From: Paracoccus sediminicola
GTDB lineage: Bacteria; Pseudomonadota; Alphaproteobacteria; Rhodobacterales; Rhodobacteraceae
DNA length: 64,000 nt
Assembly (NCBI RefSeq): GCF_027912835.1
Contig: NZ_CP115768.1
Coordinates: 2,021,501-2,085,500, forward strand
Direction of reading: 5' to 3'
The translations under genes and the position numbers were made by a program. The notes below the pieces were generated by a model that did no database searches, was not told where the DNA came from, and saw nothing but the letters and a program-made list of their open reading frames with translations. Below are positions 45,350 to 54,455 of this stretch, piece after piece. Position 1 is the stretch's first letter. Every line of letters starts with the position of its first letter.

Positions 45350-46437
45350 GCGACGACGCCCCCGAATCGGACCGCGTGCCCGGCGCGCCGCATCCCCGCC
45401 ACGCCGAGGCGGCGGTCGGACATGACCACGCCATTGCCGATTTTCTCGCCGCTGCCGGGGCGCAGCGGTTGCATCATGCCTGGCTGATCACCGGGCCACG
45501 CGGGGTCGGCAAGGCGACGCTGGCCTGGGCGATGACGCGCTGGCTTCTGTCCGGCGGCGCGCCGGGTGATCTGCGCCTGCCGCCCGGCGATCCGGTGGCG
45601 CGGCGCGTGGCGGCGCTGTCCGAGCCGCGTCTGCATCTGGTGCGGCGCGGTTTCGATCAGAAGACCGGGCGGCTCAAGGCCGAAATCGGTGTCGACGATA
45701 TTCGCGCCCTGCTCGGCTTTTTCCACATGAGCGCGGCCGAGGGCGGTCGCCGCGTGGCCATCGTCGATGCTGCCGACCAGATGAACGGCGCGGCGGCGAA
45801 TGCACTGCTGAAAGTGCTGGAAGAACCCCCCGAGGGCGGACTCATCCTGCTGATCGCTCACCAACCGGCACGGCTTTTGCCCACGATCCGCTCGCGCTGT
45901 CGCGAGCTGCGCCTGTCTCCGCTTGCGCCCGAAGATATGACGGCGGTGCTTGCCGGTCTTGGCGTCACCGAGGATGCCGAGGCGCTGTCCGCGCTGTCCG
46001 GCGGCTCTGTCGGCGAGGCGCTGCGCCTGGCCGGGCAGGAGGGGCTGAAGGTCTATCGCCAGATCATCGAGCTGTTCGAGACCCTGCCCCGCTTCGACCG
46101 GATGAAGGCCCGCGCGCTGGCCGAGGCGGCGGGCGCACGCGCCACCGCCGATGGCGACCCCTTTGATCTGAGGGTGACATTGCTGGATCTCTTCCTCACC
46201 CGGCTCGCCCGTGCCGGGCTGCTCGGCGCGCCCGTCCCCGAAGCCGCGCCGGGAGAGGCGGCACTGATGGCACGGCTGTGCCCGGATACGGATGCGGCGC
46301 GGGTCTGGGCCGGCGCGCAGGCCGATCTGTCGGCGCGCGCCCGCAGCGGCCGGGCGGTCAACCTTGACCCTGCGGCGCTTGTCATGGATATGCTCACCCA
46401 ACTTGCCGGGCTCGGCCCGGCGCACGCGAAAGCCTGA
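45346..46437 (+). CDS. holB: DNA polymerase III delta-prime subunit
   Basis: A 363-residue clamp-loader subunit. It has the RFC-like AAA+ core: HHAWLITGPRGVGKATLAWAM (P-loop form), FFHMSAAEGGRRVAIVDAADQMN and NALLKVLEEPPEGGLILLIAH with the sensor and LPTIRSRCRELRLSPL (SRC motif). The SRC motif supplies the arginine finger in delta-prime. The C-terminal helical domain has FETLPRFDRMKARALAEA. It overlaps tmk by 4 nt and precedes tatD by 3 nt. Confidence 0.93.
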   Translation: MSDDAPESDRVPGAPHPRHAEAAVGHDHAIADFLAAAGAQRLHHAWLITGPRGVGKATLAWAMTRWLLSGGAPGDLRLPPGDPVARRVAALSEPRLHLVRRGFDQKTGRLKAEIGVDDIRALLGFFHMSAAEGGRRVAIVDAADQMNGAAANALLKVLEEPPEGGLILLIAHQPARLLPTIRSRCRELRLSPLAPEDMTAVLAGLGVTEDAEALSALSGGSVGEALRLAGQEGLKVYRQIIELFETLPRFDRMKARALAEAAGARATADGDPFDLRVTLLDLFLTRLARAGLLGAPVPEAAPGEAALMARLCPDTDAARVWAGAQADLSARARSGRAVNLDPAALVMDMLTQLAGLGPAHAKA

Positions 46438-46440
46438 CCC

Positions 46441-47247
46441 ATGCCTTTACCCGAAGCCGGCAAGGCGGTCCCCATCGTGGACAGCCATTGCCATCTCGAT
46501 TTCGAGAATTTCGACGAGGATCGCGACGCGCTGATCGCGCGCGCAAATGCCGCAGGCGTCACACGCATGGTGACGATCTGCACGAAGCTGCGCGAAGAAC
46601 CGGCCGTGCGCGCCATCGCCGAAGCGCATGAGGGCGTGTTCTACGCCGCCGGCACCCATCCAATGAGCGTCGCGGACGAGCCGATGGTTTCGGTCGAGGA
46701 ACTGGTCGCGCTTGCCGATCATCCGAAATTCGTCGGCATCGGCGAGACGGGGCTGGATTACCACTACACCGCCGAAAGCGCCGCTGTGCAGCAGGAAAGC
46801 CTGCGGATCCATATCGAGGCCGCGCGCCGCACCGGGCTGCCGCTGATCATCCATGCCCGCGACGCGGATGAGGACATGGCACGGATACTGACCGAGGAAC
46901 ATCGCGCCGGGGCCTATGACTGCGTGATGCATTGTTTCAGCTCGGGGGCGGGGCTGGCGCAGGCGGCGCTTGAGCTGGGGTTCTATCTGTCCATGTCGGG
47001 AATCGCGGCATTTCCGCGCTCGGCCGAGCTGCGCGAGATCTTTGCCGCAGCACCTCTGGACCGGATCCTGGTCGAGACCGACGCGCCCTATCTTGCCCCG
47101 CCCCCCCATCGCGGCAAGCGGAACGAGCCGGCATTCGTCACCCGCACCGCGGCGAAGGGCGCGGAGGTTTTCGGTCTCGACTATGCCGGTTTCGCCGCGC
47201 GCACCTCGGAGAATTTCGACCGGCTCTTCAGCAAGGCCGCCGCATGA
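46441..47247 (+). CDS. tatD: TatD-family metal-dependent hydrolase
   Basis: A 268-residue TIM-barrel nuclease-like protein. Metal ligands lie in VDSHCHLDFENFD at the N-terminus, IGETGLDYHYT, LPLIIHARDADEDM, VMHCFSSG and VETDAPYLAPPPHRGKRNEP. TatD proteins act as 3'-5' exonucleases or deoxyribonucleases and in oxidative DNA damage repair. The gene follows holB by 3 nt and overlaps the MBL gene by 4 nt, an arrangement (tmk-holB-tatD-MBL) seen in many alphaproteobacteria. Confidence 0.94.
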   Translation: MPLPEAGKAVPIVDSHCHLDFENFDEDRDALIARANAAGVTRMVTICTKLREEPAVRAIAEAHEGVFYAAGTHPMSVADEPMVSVEELVALADHPKFVGIGETGLDYHYTAESAAVQQESLRIHIEAARRTGLPLIIHARDADEDMARILTEEHRAGAYDCVMHCFSSGAGLAQAALELGFYLSMSGIAAFPRSAELREIFAAAPLDRILVETDAPYLAPPPHRGKRNEPAFVTRTAAKGAEVFGLDYAGFAARTSENFDRLFSKAAA

Positions 47248-48047
47248 TCCGTGTCACCATCCTCGGCTGCGGCTCTTCCGGGGGCGTGCCCCGGATCGGC
47301 GGCAATTGGGGAGCCTGCAACCCGGAAAACCCGAGAAACCGCCGCCGCCGCTGCGCGATCCTGATCGAACGGGTTGGGACGGATGGCCGGACCAACCTGC
47401 TCGTCGATACCGGGCCCGATATGGTGCCGCAACTTCTGGATTCGGGCATCCGGACGCTTGACGCGGTGGTCTGGACCCATGCCCATGCCGACCATATTCA
47501 CGGGATCGACGATCTGCGCCAGCTTGCCTATAATGCGCAGGAGCGGGTAAAGGGCTATGCCGATGCGCCGACCACGCAGGCGCTGACAAGCCGGTTCGGC
47601 TATCTGTTCAAGAGCCCGCCCGGCTCGCAATACCCGCCAATCTGCGACCTGCACCCGCTTGACGGGCCGATCACCGTGACCGGCGCAGGGGGCGATATCC
47701 GCGTCACCCCCTTTACCGTGCCGCACGGGGCGATCACCGCACTCGGGCTGAGGATCGAGACCGCCTCGGGCGGGATCATCTACTTGCCAGACGTGCAGCA
47801 TATTCCCGACGAGGCATGGGACATCATCGGCACGCCGGAGATCTTTATCTGCGACGCGCTGCGCTATAAGCCGCATCCGAGCCATGCGCATCTGGCGCTG
47901 GCGGTGGAATGGATCAATTCTGCCCGCGCCCGTCAGGGCGTGCTGACCAATATGCATATCGATCTCGATTACGACGAGGTCGCGAACGAAACACCGGATC
48001 ATGTCGTGCCGGCCTATGACGGCATGGTGCTCGAGGCCCGCTCTTGA
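47244..48047 (+). CDS. MBL-fold phosphodiesterase (PhnP-like)
   Basis: A 267-residue metallo-beta-lactamase-fold protein. The conserved N-terminus is VTILGCGSSGGVPRIGGNWGAC and the metal motif is WTHAHADHIHGIDDLRQLA, with later ligands in FTVPHGAIT, YLPDVQHI and LTNMHIDLDY. The arrangement resembles PhnP-type phosphoribosyl 1,2-cyclic phosphate phosphodiesterases and RNase Z relatives; the actual substrate is not known here. No phn genes are near. The ATG overlaps the tatD stop (ATGA). Confidence 0.88.
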   Translation: MIRVTILGCGSSGGVPRIGGNWGACNPENPRNRRRRCAILIERVGTDGRTNLLVDTGPDMVPQLLDSGIRTLDAVVWTHAHADHIHGIDDLRQLAYNAQERVKGYADAPTTQALTSRFGYLFKSPPGSQYPPICDLHPLDGPITVTGAGGDIRVTPFTVPHGAITALGLRIETASGGIIYLPDVQHIPDEAWDIIGTPEIFICDALRYKPHPSHAHLALAVEWINSARARQGVLTNMHIDLDYDEVANETPDHVVPAYDGMVLEARS

Positions 48048-48985
48048 GCGCATTATTCGACGTGGTGCTGCCGGTCTTTCTGGTGGTCGGCTTTGGCTAT
48101 GCCGTCAGCTGGCGCGGATGGTTCTCGGAATCCGCGGTGGATGGCGTGATGCGCTTCGCGCAAAATTTCGCGGTGCCGGTGCTGCTCTTCCAGTCCATTG
48201 CCCGGCTCGATCTATCGGCCGAGTTCAACCTGCCGATGCTGGCGGCCTTCTATACGGGTGCGCTTGTCTCATTCGCCATCGGTGCGTTCGGCGCGCGCTG
48301 GATGGGCCGCCCGCCCGAGGATGCGGTCGCCATCGGCTTTGTCTGCCTGTTCTCGAATTCGCTGCTGCTCGGGGTGCCGATCACCGAGCGCGCTTACGGC
48401 ACCGAGGCTCTGGCCGGGAACTGGACGATCATCGCGCTGCATTCTCCGCTGCTTTACACCTTCGGTATCACGGTGATGGAGTTCACCCGCGCCAGCGGGC
48501 AGGATCTCTCGATCGGGCGGGTGGCGATCCGGGCGCTGACCGGGGCACTGCGGACCCCGCTGGTGATCGGCATCCTGTCGGGCGCGGCGATGAACCTGAT
48601 GCTTCAGGCCGGGCTGGTGCTGCCGGGCAGTTTCTGGGACGGGGTCGCGCTAATGGCGCGGGCCGCCCTGCCCTCGGCGCTGTTCGCGCTTGGCGGGATC
48701 CTGTTCCGCTACAAACCCGAGGGTGACAGCCGCGTCATTGCCATGTGCTGCGCCGTGGCGCTGATCCTGCACCCGGCGATCACCTATGGGCTGGGGCGCT
48801 TGCTGTCGCTTGACGTTCCGGCGATGCGCTCGGCGGTGATGACGGCGGCGATGGCGCCCGGGGTGAACGCCTATCTTTTTGCCTCGATCTATGGCGTCGC
48901 AAAGCGGGTCTCTGCCTCGGCGGTGCTGATCGCGACGGCGCTGTCAATCCTCAGCGTCTCGGTCTGGGTGATGATCCTGCCCTAG
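48044..48985 (+). CDS. AEC-family transporter
   Basis: A 313-residue auxin-efflux-carrier-type membrane protein with about ten segments in two halves. Recognisable parts are VFLVVGFGYAVSWRGWFSE, MRFAQNFAVPVLLFQSIARLD in the first half and TGALRTPLVIGILSGA with FALGGILFRYKPEG in the second. AEC members export or import malate, malonate or other organic anions in bacteria. It starts with TTG, overlapping the previous stop (TTGA), and no later ATG keeps the first segment. Its TAG stop shares the palindrome CTAG with the converging permease gene. Confidence 0.87.
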   Translation: MSALFDVVLPVFLVVGFGYAVSWRGWFSESAVDGVMRFAQNFAVPVLLFQSIARLDLSAEFNLPMLAAFYTGALVSFAIGAFGARWMGRPPEDAVAIGFVCLFSNSLLLGVPITERAYGTEALAGNWTIIALHSPLLYTFGITVMEFTRASGQDLSIGRVAIRALTGALRTPLVIGILSGAAMNLMLQAGLVLPGSFWDGVALMARAALPSALFALGGILFRYKPEGDSRVIAMCCAVALILHPAITYGLGRLLSLDVPAMRSAVMTAAMAPGVNAYLFASIYGVAKRVSASAVLIATALSILSVSVWVMILP

Positions 48986-49953
48986 CCGGGGGTGACACCG
49001 CGAATACGCTCGGACCGGCGGCGAAGCAGTTCGACCGTGGTCAGCAGCGCAATCGAAAAGCCGACGAGCAGCGTCGCCACCGCGAGAATCGCCGGGCTGA
49101 TCTGTTCGCGGATGCCGATCCACATCTGGCGCGGGATGGTCTGCTGCTCGGGTCCGGCGATGAACAGCACCACCACCACCTCATCGAATGAGGTGACAAA
49201 GGCAAACAGCGCGCCGGAAATCACCCCGGGCAGGATCAGCGGCATGGTGATGCGAAAGAAGGTCGTGCGCGGGTTGGCCCCGAGGCTCGCCGCAGCCCGG
49301 TTCAGCGACTGGTCGAAGCCGATCAGCGTCGCCGTCACCGTGATGATGACAAAGGGCACGCCGAGCGTCGCATGGGCGAGGATCACGCCCAGATAGGTAT
49401 TGGCCAGGCAGCCGCGATTGGACAGGACCGGGCTGAACAGATCCTGCATCCACGATCCCTGCGGCACGCAGGCCGAGGAGTAGAAGAAGAACAGCCCGGT
49501 TGCGGTAATAATCAGCGGGACGATCATGGGCGAGATCAGCGTCGCCATGATGAGCCGGCGATACGGCATCTCGGAACGCGACAGCCCGAGCGCCGCCAAT
49601 GTTCCCAGCACCGTGGCGAGGATGGTCGAGAAAACCCCCACGAAAAGCGAGTTCTTCGCCGCGTTCACCCAGTTGGAATTGGCCCACATATCCGCGAACC
49701 AAGCCGCGTCGCGCGGTGCATCGGGCCGGGCCATGCCGAAGGTCGCCAGCCGGTCATACCATTGCAGCGAATATCCCTCGGGGTCGAGCGACAGCATCTC
49801 TTGGGTGAAGGTGAAAAAACGGTCGGCGTTAAAGCTGAGCGGGATGATGACCACGATCGGCGCGATCAGGAAGAAGAAGATCAACGCGCATAGCAGCAGA
49901 TAGCTCCGGTGCCAGAGCCGTTCCAGCGGCGATGCGTAACTCGGAAGCGCCAT
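48982..49953 (-). CDS. ABC transporter permease, PotC-type (polyamine family)
   Basis: A 323-residue inner-membrane permease with six main segments. It contains the ABC permease EAA loop form RAAASLGANPRTTFFRITMPLILPGVISGA followed by FAFVTSFDEVVVVLFIAGPE, a pattern typical of PotC/PotI in spermidine/putrescine transporters. There is a long periplasmic section between segments 1 and 2 (RFFTFTQEMLSLDPEGYSLQWYD). It is the last gene of a four-gene operon, 3 nt after the PotB-type permease, and ends at a CTAG shared with the AEC gene. Confidence 0.9.
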   Translation of the reverse strand: MALPSYASPLERLWHRSYLLLCALIFFFLIAPIVVIIPLSFNADRFFTFTQEMLSLDPEGYSLQWYDRLATFGMARPDAPRDAAWFADMWANSNWVNAAKNSLFVGVFSTILATVLGTLAALGLSRSEMPYRRLIMATLISPMIVPLIITATGLFFFYSSACVPQGSWMQDLFSPVLSNRGCLANTYLGVILAHATLGVPFVIITVTATLIGFDQSLNRAAASLGANPRTTFFRITMPLILPGVISGALFAFVTSFDEVVVVLFIAGPEQQTIPRQMWIGIREQISPAILAVATLLVGFSIALLTTVELLRRRSERIRGVTPG

Positions 49954-49956
49954 GAT

Positions 49957-51255
49957 CTATCCCAGCTTCAGATTATCGATGCCGACGAGGCGGTCATAGA
50001 CCCAGTAGAGGATCAGAACTCCGGCCAGCAGGATCGCCGCCAGCGCGGCGGCCATCGACCAGTTCAGCGTTCCGGTCATATGTTCGGCAATCATGTTGGA
50101 GATGAGCTGCCCGGACGAGCCGCCGACAAGCGCCGGGGTGATGTAGTATCCCACAGCGAGAATGAAGACGAGCAGCGCGCCGGCCCCCAGCCCCGGCAGG
50201 GTCTGCGGGAAATAGACCCGGCGGAACGCGGTCCAGCTCGTCGCCCCGAGCGAGCGCGCCGCGCGGACATAGGCCGGGTTGATTGTCCGCATCACCGAAT
50301 AAAGCGGCAGGATCATGAAGGGCAGCAGGATATGGGTCATCGCCACGATGGTGCCGACCTGATTATACATCATCTCGAGCCGGCCATTGCTGTCGATCAC
50401 GCCGAGCCAGACGAGCGTGTCGTTCACAACGCCCTGCTGTTGCAGCAACACCATCCATGAGCTCGTCCGCACGAGCAGCGAGGTCCAGAAGGGCAGCAGG
50501 ACGAGGATCATCAGCAGGTTGGATTTGCGCATCGGCAGCGTCGCCAGCAGATGCGCGACGGGAAAACCCAGCAGAAAGGTCAGCGCGGTGATCAGGCCGG
50601 ACAGCCACAATGTGCGCAGGAACAGCATCACATAGACCTGCCGGTGTTCGGCGACAGGTGTGATGTTTCCGTCGATATCGCGCGTGCGGTCCACCGAGGC
50701 GAGATAGAAACTGTCCGTGTAGGCCGTCGAGGCACCGCGCATCGCCGCCCAAATCTCGGCATCGGCCCATTCCTCGTCGATCTCCAGCAGGGCCTGCTGA
50801 TAGGGCGGCTCGATGCCGCGACGGACCTGGCGACCGGTCGAGGTGAAAAGCGACCGGGTGCCGGGAACCTCGTAATTGATCCGCGTGCCGACCGTGCCGA
50901 TGCTGCGTTCCTCGGCAGATGCGAGAAGATCGCGGGCGAGCGCGGCAAAGGCGGCCTCGTCTGGCGTGGTTCCGGGCGGATTTTCAGCGAACCAGGCAGA
51001 GATCTCGGGCATATTCGCCGAGAAGCCGTCATTATGCGCCGAGCGATAGAGCAGCTGACCGATCGGGACCACGAAGGTGAAGACGATAAAGGCAAGCAGC
51101 GGTGCGACGAGGAAAAACGCCCGCCGCCGTGCTGCGCGCGACGATCTGGCCAATGCCTTCTGAAGCGGCTGACCATCCGCAGTGGTCAGCTTCCCATCCG
51201 GCGCGCCGCCAGCCTCGGTGACGATGGCCGCGTGGGGATCGAGCGGAGTTGCCAT
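49957..51255 (-). CDS. ABC transporter permease, PotB-type (polyamine family)
   Basis: A 432-residue permease, longer than PotB (about 285) because of an extra periplasmic region of about 150 residues after the first segment (about 75-205). The core is standard: LRTLWLSGLITALTFLLGFPVAHLL, LPFWTSLLVRTSSWMVLLQQQG and the EAA loop ARSLGATSWTAFRRVYFPQTLPGLGAG. The long insert is a feature of a subgroup of polyamine/opine-type importers in alphaproteobacteria. The ATG at 51255 with AGGA 8 nt upstream is preferred over a TTG 15 nt further up. It sits between the binding-protein and PotC-type genes. Confidence 0.88.
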   Translation of the reverse strand: MATPLDPHAAIVTEAGGAPDGKLTTADGQPLQKALARSSRAARRRAFFLVAPLLAFIVFTFVVPIGQLLYRSAHNDGFSANMPEISAWFAENPPGTTPDEAAFAALARDLLASAEERSIGTVGTRINYEVPGTRSLFTSTGRQVRRGIEPPYQQALLEIDEEWADAEIWAAMRGASTAYTDSFYLASVDRTRDIDGNITPVAEHRQVYVMLFLRTLWLSGLITALTFLLGFPVAHLLATLPMRKSNLLMILVLLPFWTSLLVRTSSWMVLLQQQGVVNDTLVWLGVIDSNGRLEMMYNQVGTIVAMTHILLPFMILPLYSVMRTINPAYVRAARSLGATSWTAFRRVYFPQTLPGLGAGALLVFILAVGYYITPALVGGSSGQLISNMIAEHMTGTLNWSMAAALAAILLAGVLILYWVYDRLVGIDNLKLG

Positions 51256-51311
51256 ATCGCTATCCTGCAAGCTCCGGCCGCAGCGCGCAGCGCCGCGGCC
51301 GGATGTGGTCC

Positions 51312-52385
51312 TCAGCCTGCGAGCCAGGCGTTGAAGCGCTCATTGAGTTCGGAGTCGTAATCGACCCAGAAATCGAGGTTAGAGCCAAGCGCATTGGTCA
51401 TGTTCTCTTCCGAGGTCGGAAGATTCGGACCCATCGGCTCTTCGCTGCCTTCGATATTGCCGACCATCGCGGCAGCCGAGCGGCGGGGCGGGCCATAGCT
51501 GATGAACTCGGCAGCGCGGGCCTGATTCGCCGGCGCGGTGGAGAAGGCGATGAACTGCATCGCTTCTTCCATGTTCGGCGCGCCCTGCGGGATGACCCAG
51601 CCTTCCATCTCGTAGATCTGACCGTCCCAGATGATTTCGAAGGGCTGGTCGTCCTGCTGAACCGCGTCGAAGATCCGGCCATTGAACGCATAGGCCATGC
51701 TGACCTCGCCATCGGCCAGAAGCTGCGGCGGCTGCGCACCGGCTTCCCACCAGACAACCTCATCCTTTATGCTGTCCAGCTTGGCGAAGGCACGGTCCAC
51801 CCCTTCGGGCGTTTCCAGCGTCGCATAGACTTCATCGGCGGGCACGCCATCAGCCATCAGCGCGAGTTCCAAGTTGAACTTCGCCCCCTTGCGCATGGTG
51901 CGCTTGCCCGGAAAAGCCTCGAGATCAAAGAAATCCGCCGGGGCGGAAGGCTTGGCATCGGCGAATTGCTCGTCGTTATAAACCAGGACCATCGAATAGA
52001 CGTCAGTGCCGACGAAACAATCGGTCACGCCGCCCTCGATATAGTCATCCGTCGCGGCGGTGCCGTCCTCTGCCGCTTCCAGGGCCGAGGCGTCGATCTC
52101 TTCCAACAGACCTTCGTCGCACAGGCGCACCGCGTCGGCATATTCGACCGAGGCCACATCGGAGGTCACGTTCCCCGCCTCGACCATCGCCTTGATCGGG
52201 GTGGCGGGGTTGTCGGCATCGGCGATGTTCACAGCGATGCCGGTCTCTTCTGTAAAGGGCTTGGCATAGGCTTCGAGATGCGAATTGCCGTAGGCGCCGC
52301 CCCAGGACAGCAAGTTCACCTCCTGCGCCGAGGCTCCGAATGCCATCGTGCAGAGCGTGGTGGTCGTGATCAGGGTCTTTTTCAT
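51312..52385 (-). CDS. Extracellular solute-binding protein, PotD/PotF-type
   Basis: A 357-residue periplasmic binding protein. The signal peptide MKKTLITTTTLCTMAFGASAQ and an AGGAGA box about 6 nt before the ATG support the start. The first mature strand VNLLSWGGAYGNSHLEAYAKPFTEETGI is typical of the family, and DVYSMVLVYNDEQFAD is the equivalent of the PotD hinge region. The acidic pocket residues needed for polyamines cannot be checked one by one here, so spermidine, putrescine or an opine-like amine are all possible. It follows the ATPase gene and precedes the permeases. Confidence 0.88.
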   Translation of the reverse strand: MKKTLITTTTLCTMAFGASAQEVNLLSWGGAYGNSHLEAYAKPFTEETGIAVNIADADNPATPIKAMVEAGNVTSDVASVEYADAVRLCDEGLLEEIDASALEAAEDGTAATDDYIEGGVTDCFVGTDVYSMVLVYNDEQFADAKPSAPADFFDLEAFPGKRTMRKGAKFNLELALMADGVPADEVYATLETPEGVDRAFAKLDSIKDEVVWWEAGAQPPQLLADGEVSMAYAFNGRIFDAVQQDDQPFEIIWDGQIYEMEGWVIPQGAPNMEEAMQFIAFSTAPANQARAAEFISYGPPRRSAAAMVGNIEGSEEPMGPNLPTSEENMTNALGSNLDFWVDYDSELNERFNAWLAG

Positions 52386-52463
52386 TCGAAATCTCCTGTT
52401 GGGTTTGGGTCGGCGCATTGGCCGTTATCATTGGACGCGGATCTGCGTCAGGCCGGCCTCCTG

Positions 52464-53567
52464 TCAGACCGGATCGAGCGCGCGGGCATCCTGCGGATGC
52501 CAGCCGATGCGGATATGTTCGCCGGGATTCAACCGGGTCTGGCCGTGCGTGTTGCGGAACTTCATCACGAAATCATCCTGTCCGGCGACCTTCAGCCGCG
52601 CCCGCAGAATGTCGCCCATATAGACCACCTCGGCCACCTCGGCGTCGATCCTATGCGCGCCATCCGCCATCATTCCCGGCTTGAACTCGACCCGCTCCGG
52701 CCTGATCGAGACGGTGGTGGGCTGGCCGACCTCGCGTATGTTCACCGCAGTGGCGTCGATGATCTCGCCATTCCACAGCGTGACGGTCGCCCGATCACCG
52801 TCAAGGCTGGAAATCGTGCCGCCAAGCGCGTTGTTTTCCCCGATGAACCCGGCAACGAAGCTGTTTTCGGGGCGCTCATACAGCGCCGCGGGCTCGGCCA
52901 GTTGCTGGATTCGGCCGTCGTTGAAGACGGCGATGCGGTCCGACATGGTCAGCGCCTCGGACTGATCATGGGTGACATAGACCACCGTGATGCCCAGCCG
53001 CTCGTGCAGCTCCTTGATCTCGAACTGCATATGCTCGCGCAGTTGCTTGTCGAGCGCGCCAAGCGGTTCGTCCATCAGCACCAGCTTCGGATCGAAGACC
53101 AGGGCCCGGGCAAGCGCGATGCGCTGCTGCTGCCCGCCTGAAAGCTGCGCCGGGCGGCGGGTCTCGAAACCGCCCATCTGCACCATGTCGAGCGCACGGC
53201 GGATGCGGTCGGTCCGCTCGGCCTTCGACAGCCCCCTCACCTCGAGCGGGAAGGCCAGATTTTCACCCACGCTCATATGCGGGAAAAGCGCGTAATTCTG
53301 GAACACCATCCCGATCCCGCGCTTATGCGGCGGCACCTGGTTGATGTTGCGATCGTCGAGCCGGATCTCGCCATGAGTTGCGGTCTCGAAACCGGCCAGC
53401 ATCATCAGGCAGGTGGTCTTGCCTGACCCTGACGGGCCGAGCATGGTCAGGAACTCACCCCGGCCAATGGAAAGATTCAGGTCTTCGACGACAAGCGTCT
53501 GCCCGTCATAGCTTTTCTGCACATGGTCGAAGACGACGAAATCGCCGTCGCGGGTCTTGGTCGTCAA
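52464..53567 (-). CDS. ABC transporter ATPase, PotA-type
   Basis: A 367-residue ATPase. Walker A is MLGPSGSGKTTCLMMLAGFE, the Q-loop is GMVFQNYALFPHMSVGENLAFPLEVRG, the signature is QLSGGQQQRIALARALVFDPKLVLMDEP (Walker B), and the H-loop is VYVTHDQSEALTM. The C-terminal TOBE domain (from about 270) includes SIRPERVEF. The start is a TTG at 53567 with AGGGGA about 6 nt upstream. There is no in-frame ATG near the family N-terminus, and the upstream ATG at 53720 would add 51 unrelated residues. It is first in the operon ATPase-SBP-permease-permease. Confidence 0.9.
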   Translation of the reverse strand: MTTKTRDGDFVVFDHVQKSYDGQTLVVEDLNLSIGRGEFLTMLGPSGSGKTTCLMMLAGFETATHGEIRLDDRNINQVPPHKRGIGMVFQNYALFPHMSVGENLAFPLEVRGLSKAERTDRIRRALDMVQMGGFETRRPAQLSGGQQQRIALARALVFDPKLVLMDEPLGALDKQLREHMQFEIKELHERLGITVVYVTHDQSEALTMSDRIAVFNDGRIQQLAEPAALYERPENSFVAGFIGENNALGGTISSLDGDRATVTLWNGEIIDATAVNIREVGQPTTVSIRPERVEFKPGMMADGAHRIDAEVAEVVYMGDILRARLKVAGQDDFVMKFRNTHGQTRLNPGEHIRIGWHPQDARALDPV

Positions 53568-53760
53568 GCGCGGTCCCCTGTCGTGGATTATGGTTCTTGT
53601 CTCCGCTGGCGGCAGGTTAAGCGGGGCGGCGTCAGGATTGCAACAGCGCCGTGATGATCGCGCCCCGCGACGCACGCTGTGCCGATTTCCTGTGCAGATG
53701 CGTCGAATACCCCTTTTCAACCGCGCCCCGAGTCGTTATCTGCACGGCTTGTCGCGAGAT

Positions 53761-53847
53761 GCGGTCGTGGCGGAATTGGTAGACGCGCAGCGTTGAGGTC
53801 GCTGTTCCCTAACCGGAGTGGAAGTTCGAGTCTTCTCGACCGCACCA
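53761..53847 (+). tRNA. tRNA-Leu (GAG)
   Basis: An 87-nt class II tRNA. The acceptor pair GCGGTCG/CGACCGC, D-arm with GGTAGACGCG, anticodon stem CAGCG/CGCTG with loop TTGAGGT (anticodon GAG), a long variable arm (TTCCCTAACCGGAGTGGAA) and a T-arm with TTCGAGT are all present, with encoded CCA. The long variable arm supports the leucine assignment. Confidence 0.94.
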
Positions 53848-54035
53848 TCGACATAGATGAGGGCAGCAGCGATGCGCCATCAGCCTGGCCGGACCTGCCC
53901 GGCGCCTTCTGATCCAATTTCATATCGAAACGTCGCACAATGCGGGCGCCCGCTCATTTTTTTGCCGGCGTCGTTAACCGCCGATTCACCTTTTTTCTCC
54001 AAACATCTCCGCGAGCCAATGAACGGAGATCGCGG

Positions 54036-54455
54036 ATGACTTCCCCCCTGCCCCTTCTCGCCGCTGCCATGCCGCTGCTGCTGGCCGCCTGCGCCGATGT
54101 GAACGACACGCCGGTCAGCAGTACGCCAACACAGATGACGGGCGATGATCGCAGCTTTCTGCAAAGCTCGATCACCGATCAGCTCAAGGATCCCGATGCG
54201 GCACTTTTCCGCAATCTTCGCGTCTACGAGCTCAGCGGCGGACAGGGGCGCGTGCTGTGTGGCGAGCTGAACGGCAAGAACTCCTTCGGCGCCTATGTCG
54301 GCTATGAGCCCTTTGTCATGCGCATCAAGGACGGCCAGGTGGTGTCGCAATATGTCGGCACCGGCGAAGAAGTGAGCGCGACAGGCCTGCGCGCCAAGCA
54401 AGGCTGCGAACAGGCAGCGACCGGTGAAATGAAGATCAAGGCGGATCTCGGCTGA
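54036..54455 (+). CDS. Small lipoprotein of unknown function
   Basis: A 139-residue lipoprotein. The signal peptide ends in the lipobox LLLAACAD, so it is lipidated on that Cys. GGAG lies about 7 nt before the ATG. The mature part has an FLQSSITDQLKDPDAALFRNLRVYEL segment and VLCGELNGKNSFGAYVGYEPFVMR, followed by a late Cys in AKQGCEQAATG. DPDAALFRN-type segments with CGxxNxKNSFGxYxGYxxF occur in small uncharacterised envelope proteins of Proteobacteria. The second and third cysteines may form a disulfide. No function can be given. It lies between tRNA-Leu and lipB. Confidence 0.82.
   Translation: MTSPLPLLAAAMPLLLAACADVNDTPVSSTPTQMTGDDRSFLQSSITDQLKDPDAALFRNLRVYELSGGQGRVLCGELNGKNSFGAYVGYEPFVMRIKDGQVVSQYVGTGEEVSATGLRAKQGCEQAATGEMKIKADLG

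Noticed and set aside
53568..53720. ATG-started N-terminal extension of the PotA-type ATPase
   Set aside because: The extra 51 residues are Arg-rich and unlike any ATPase N-terminus; the TTG at 53567 has a ribosome binding site and matches the family start.
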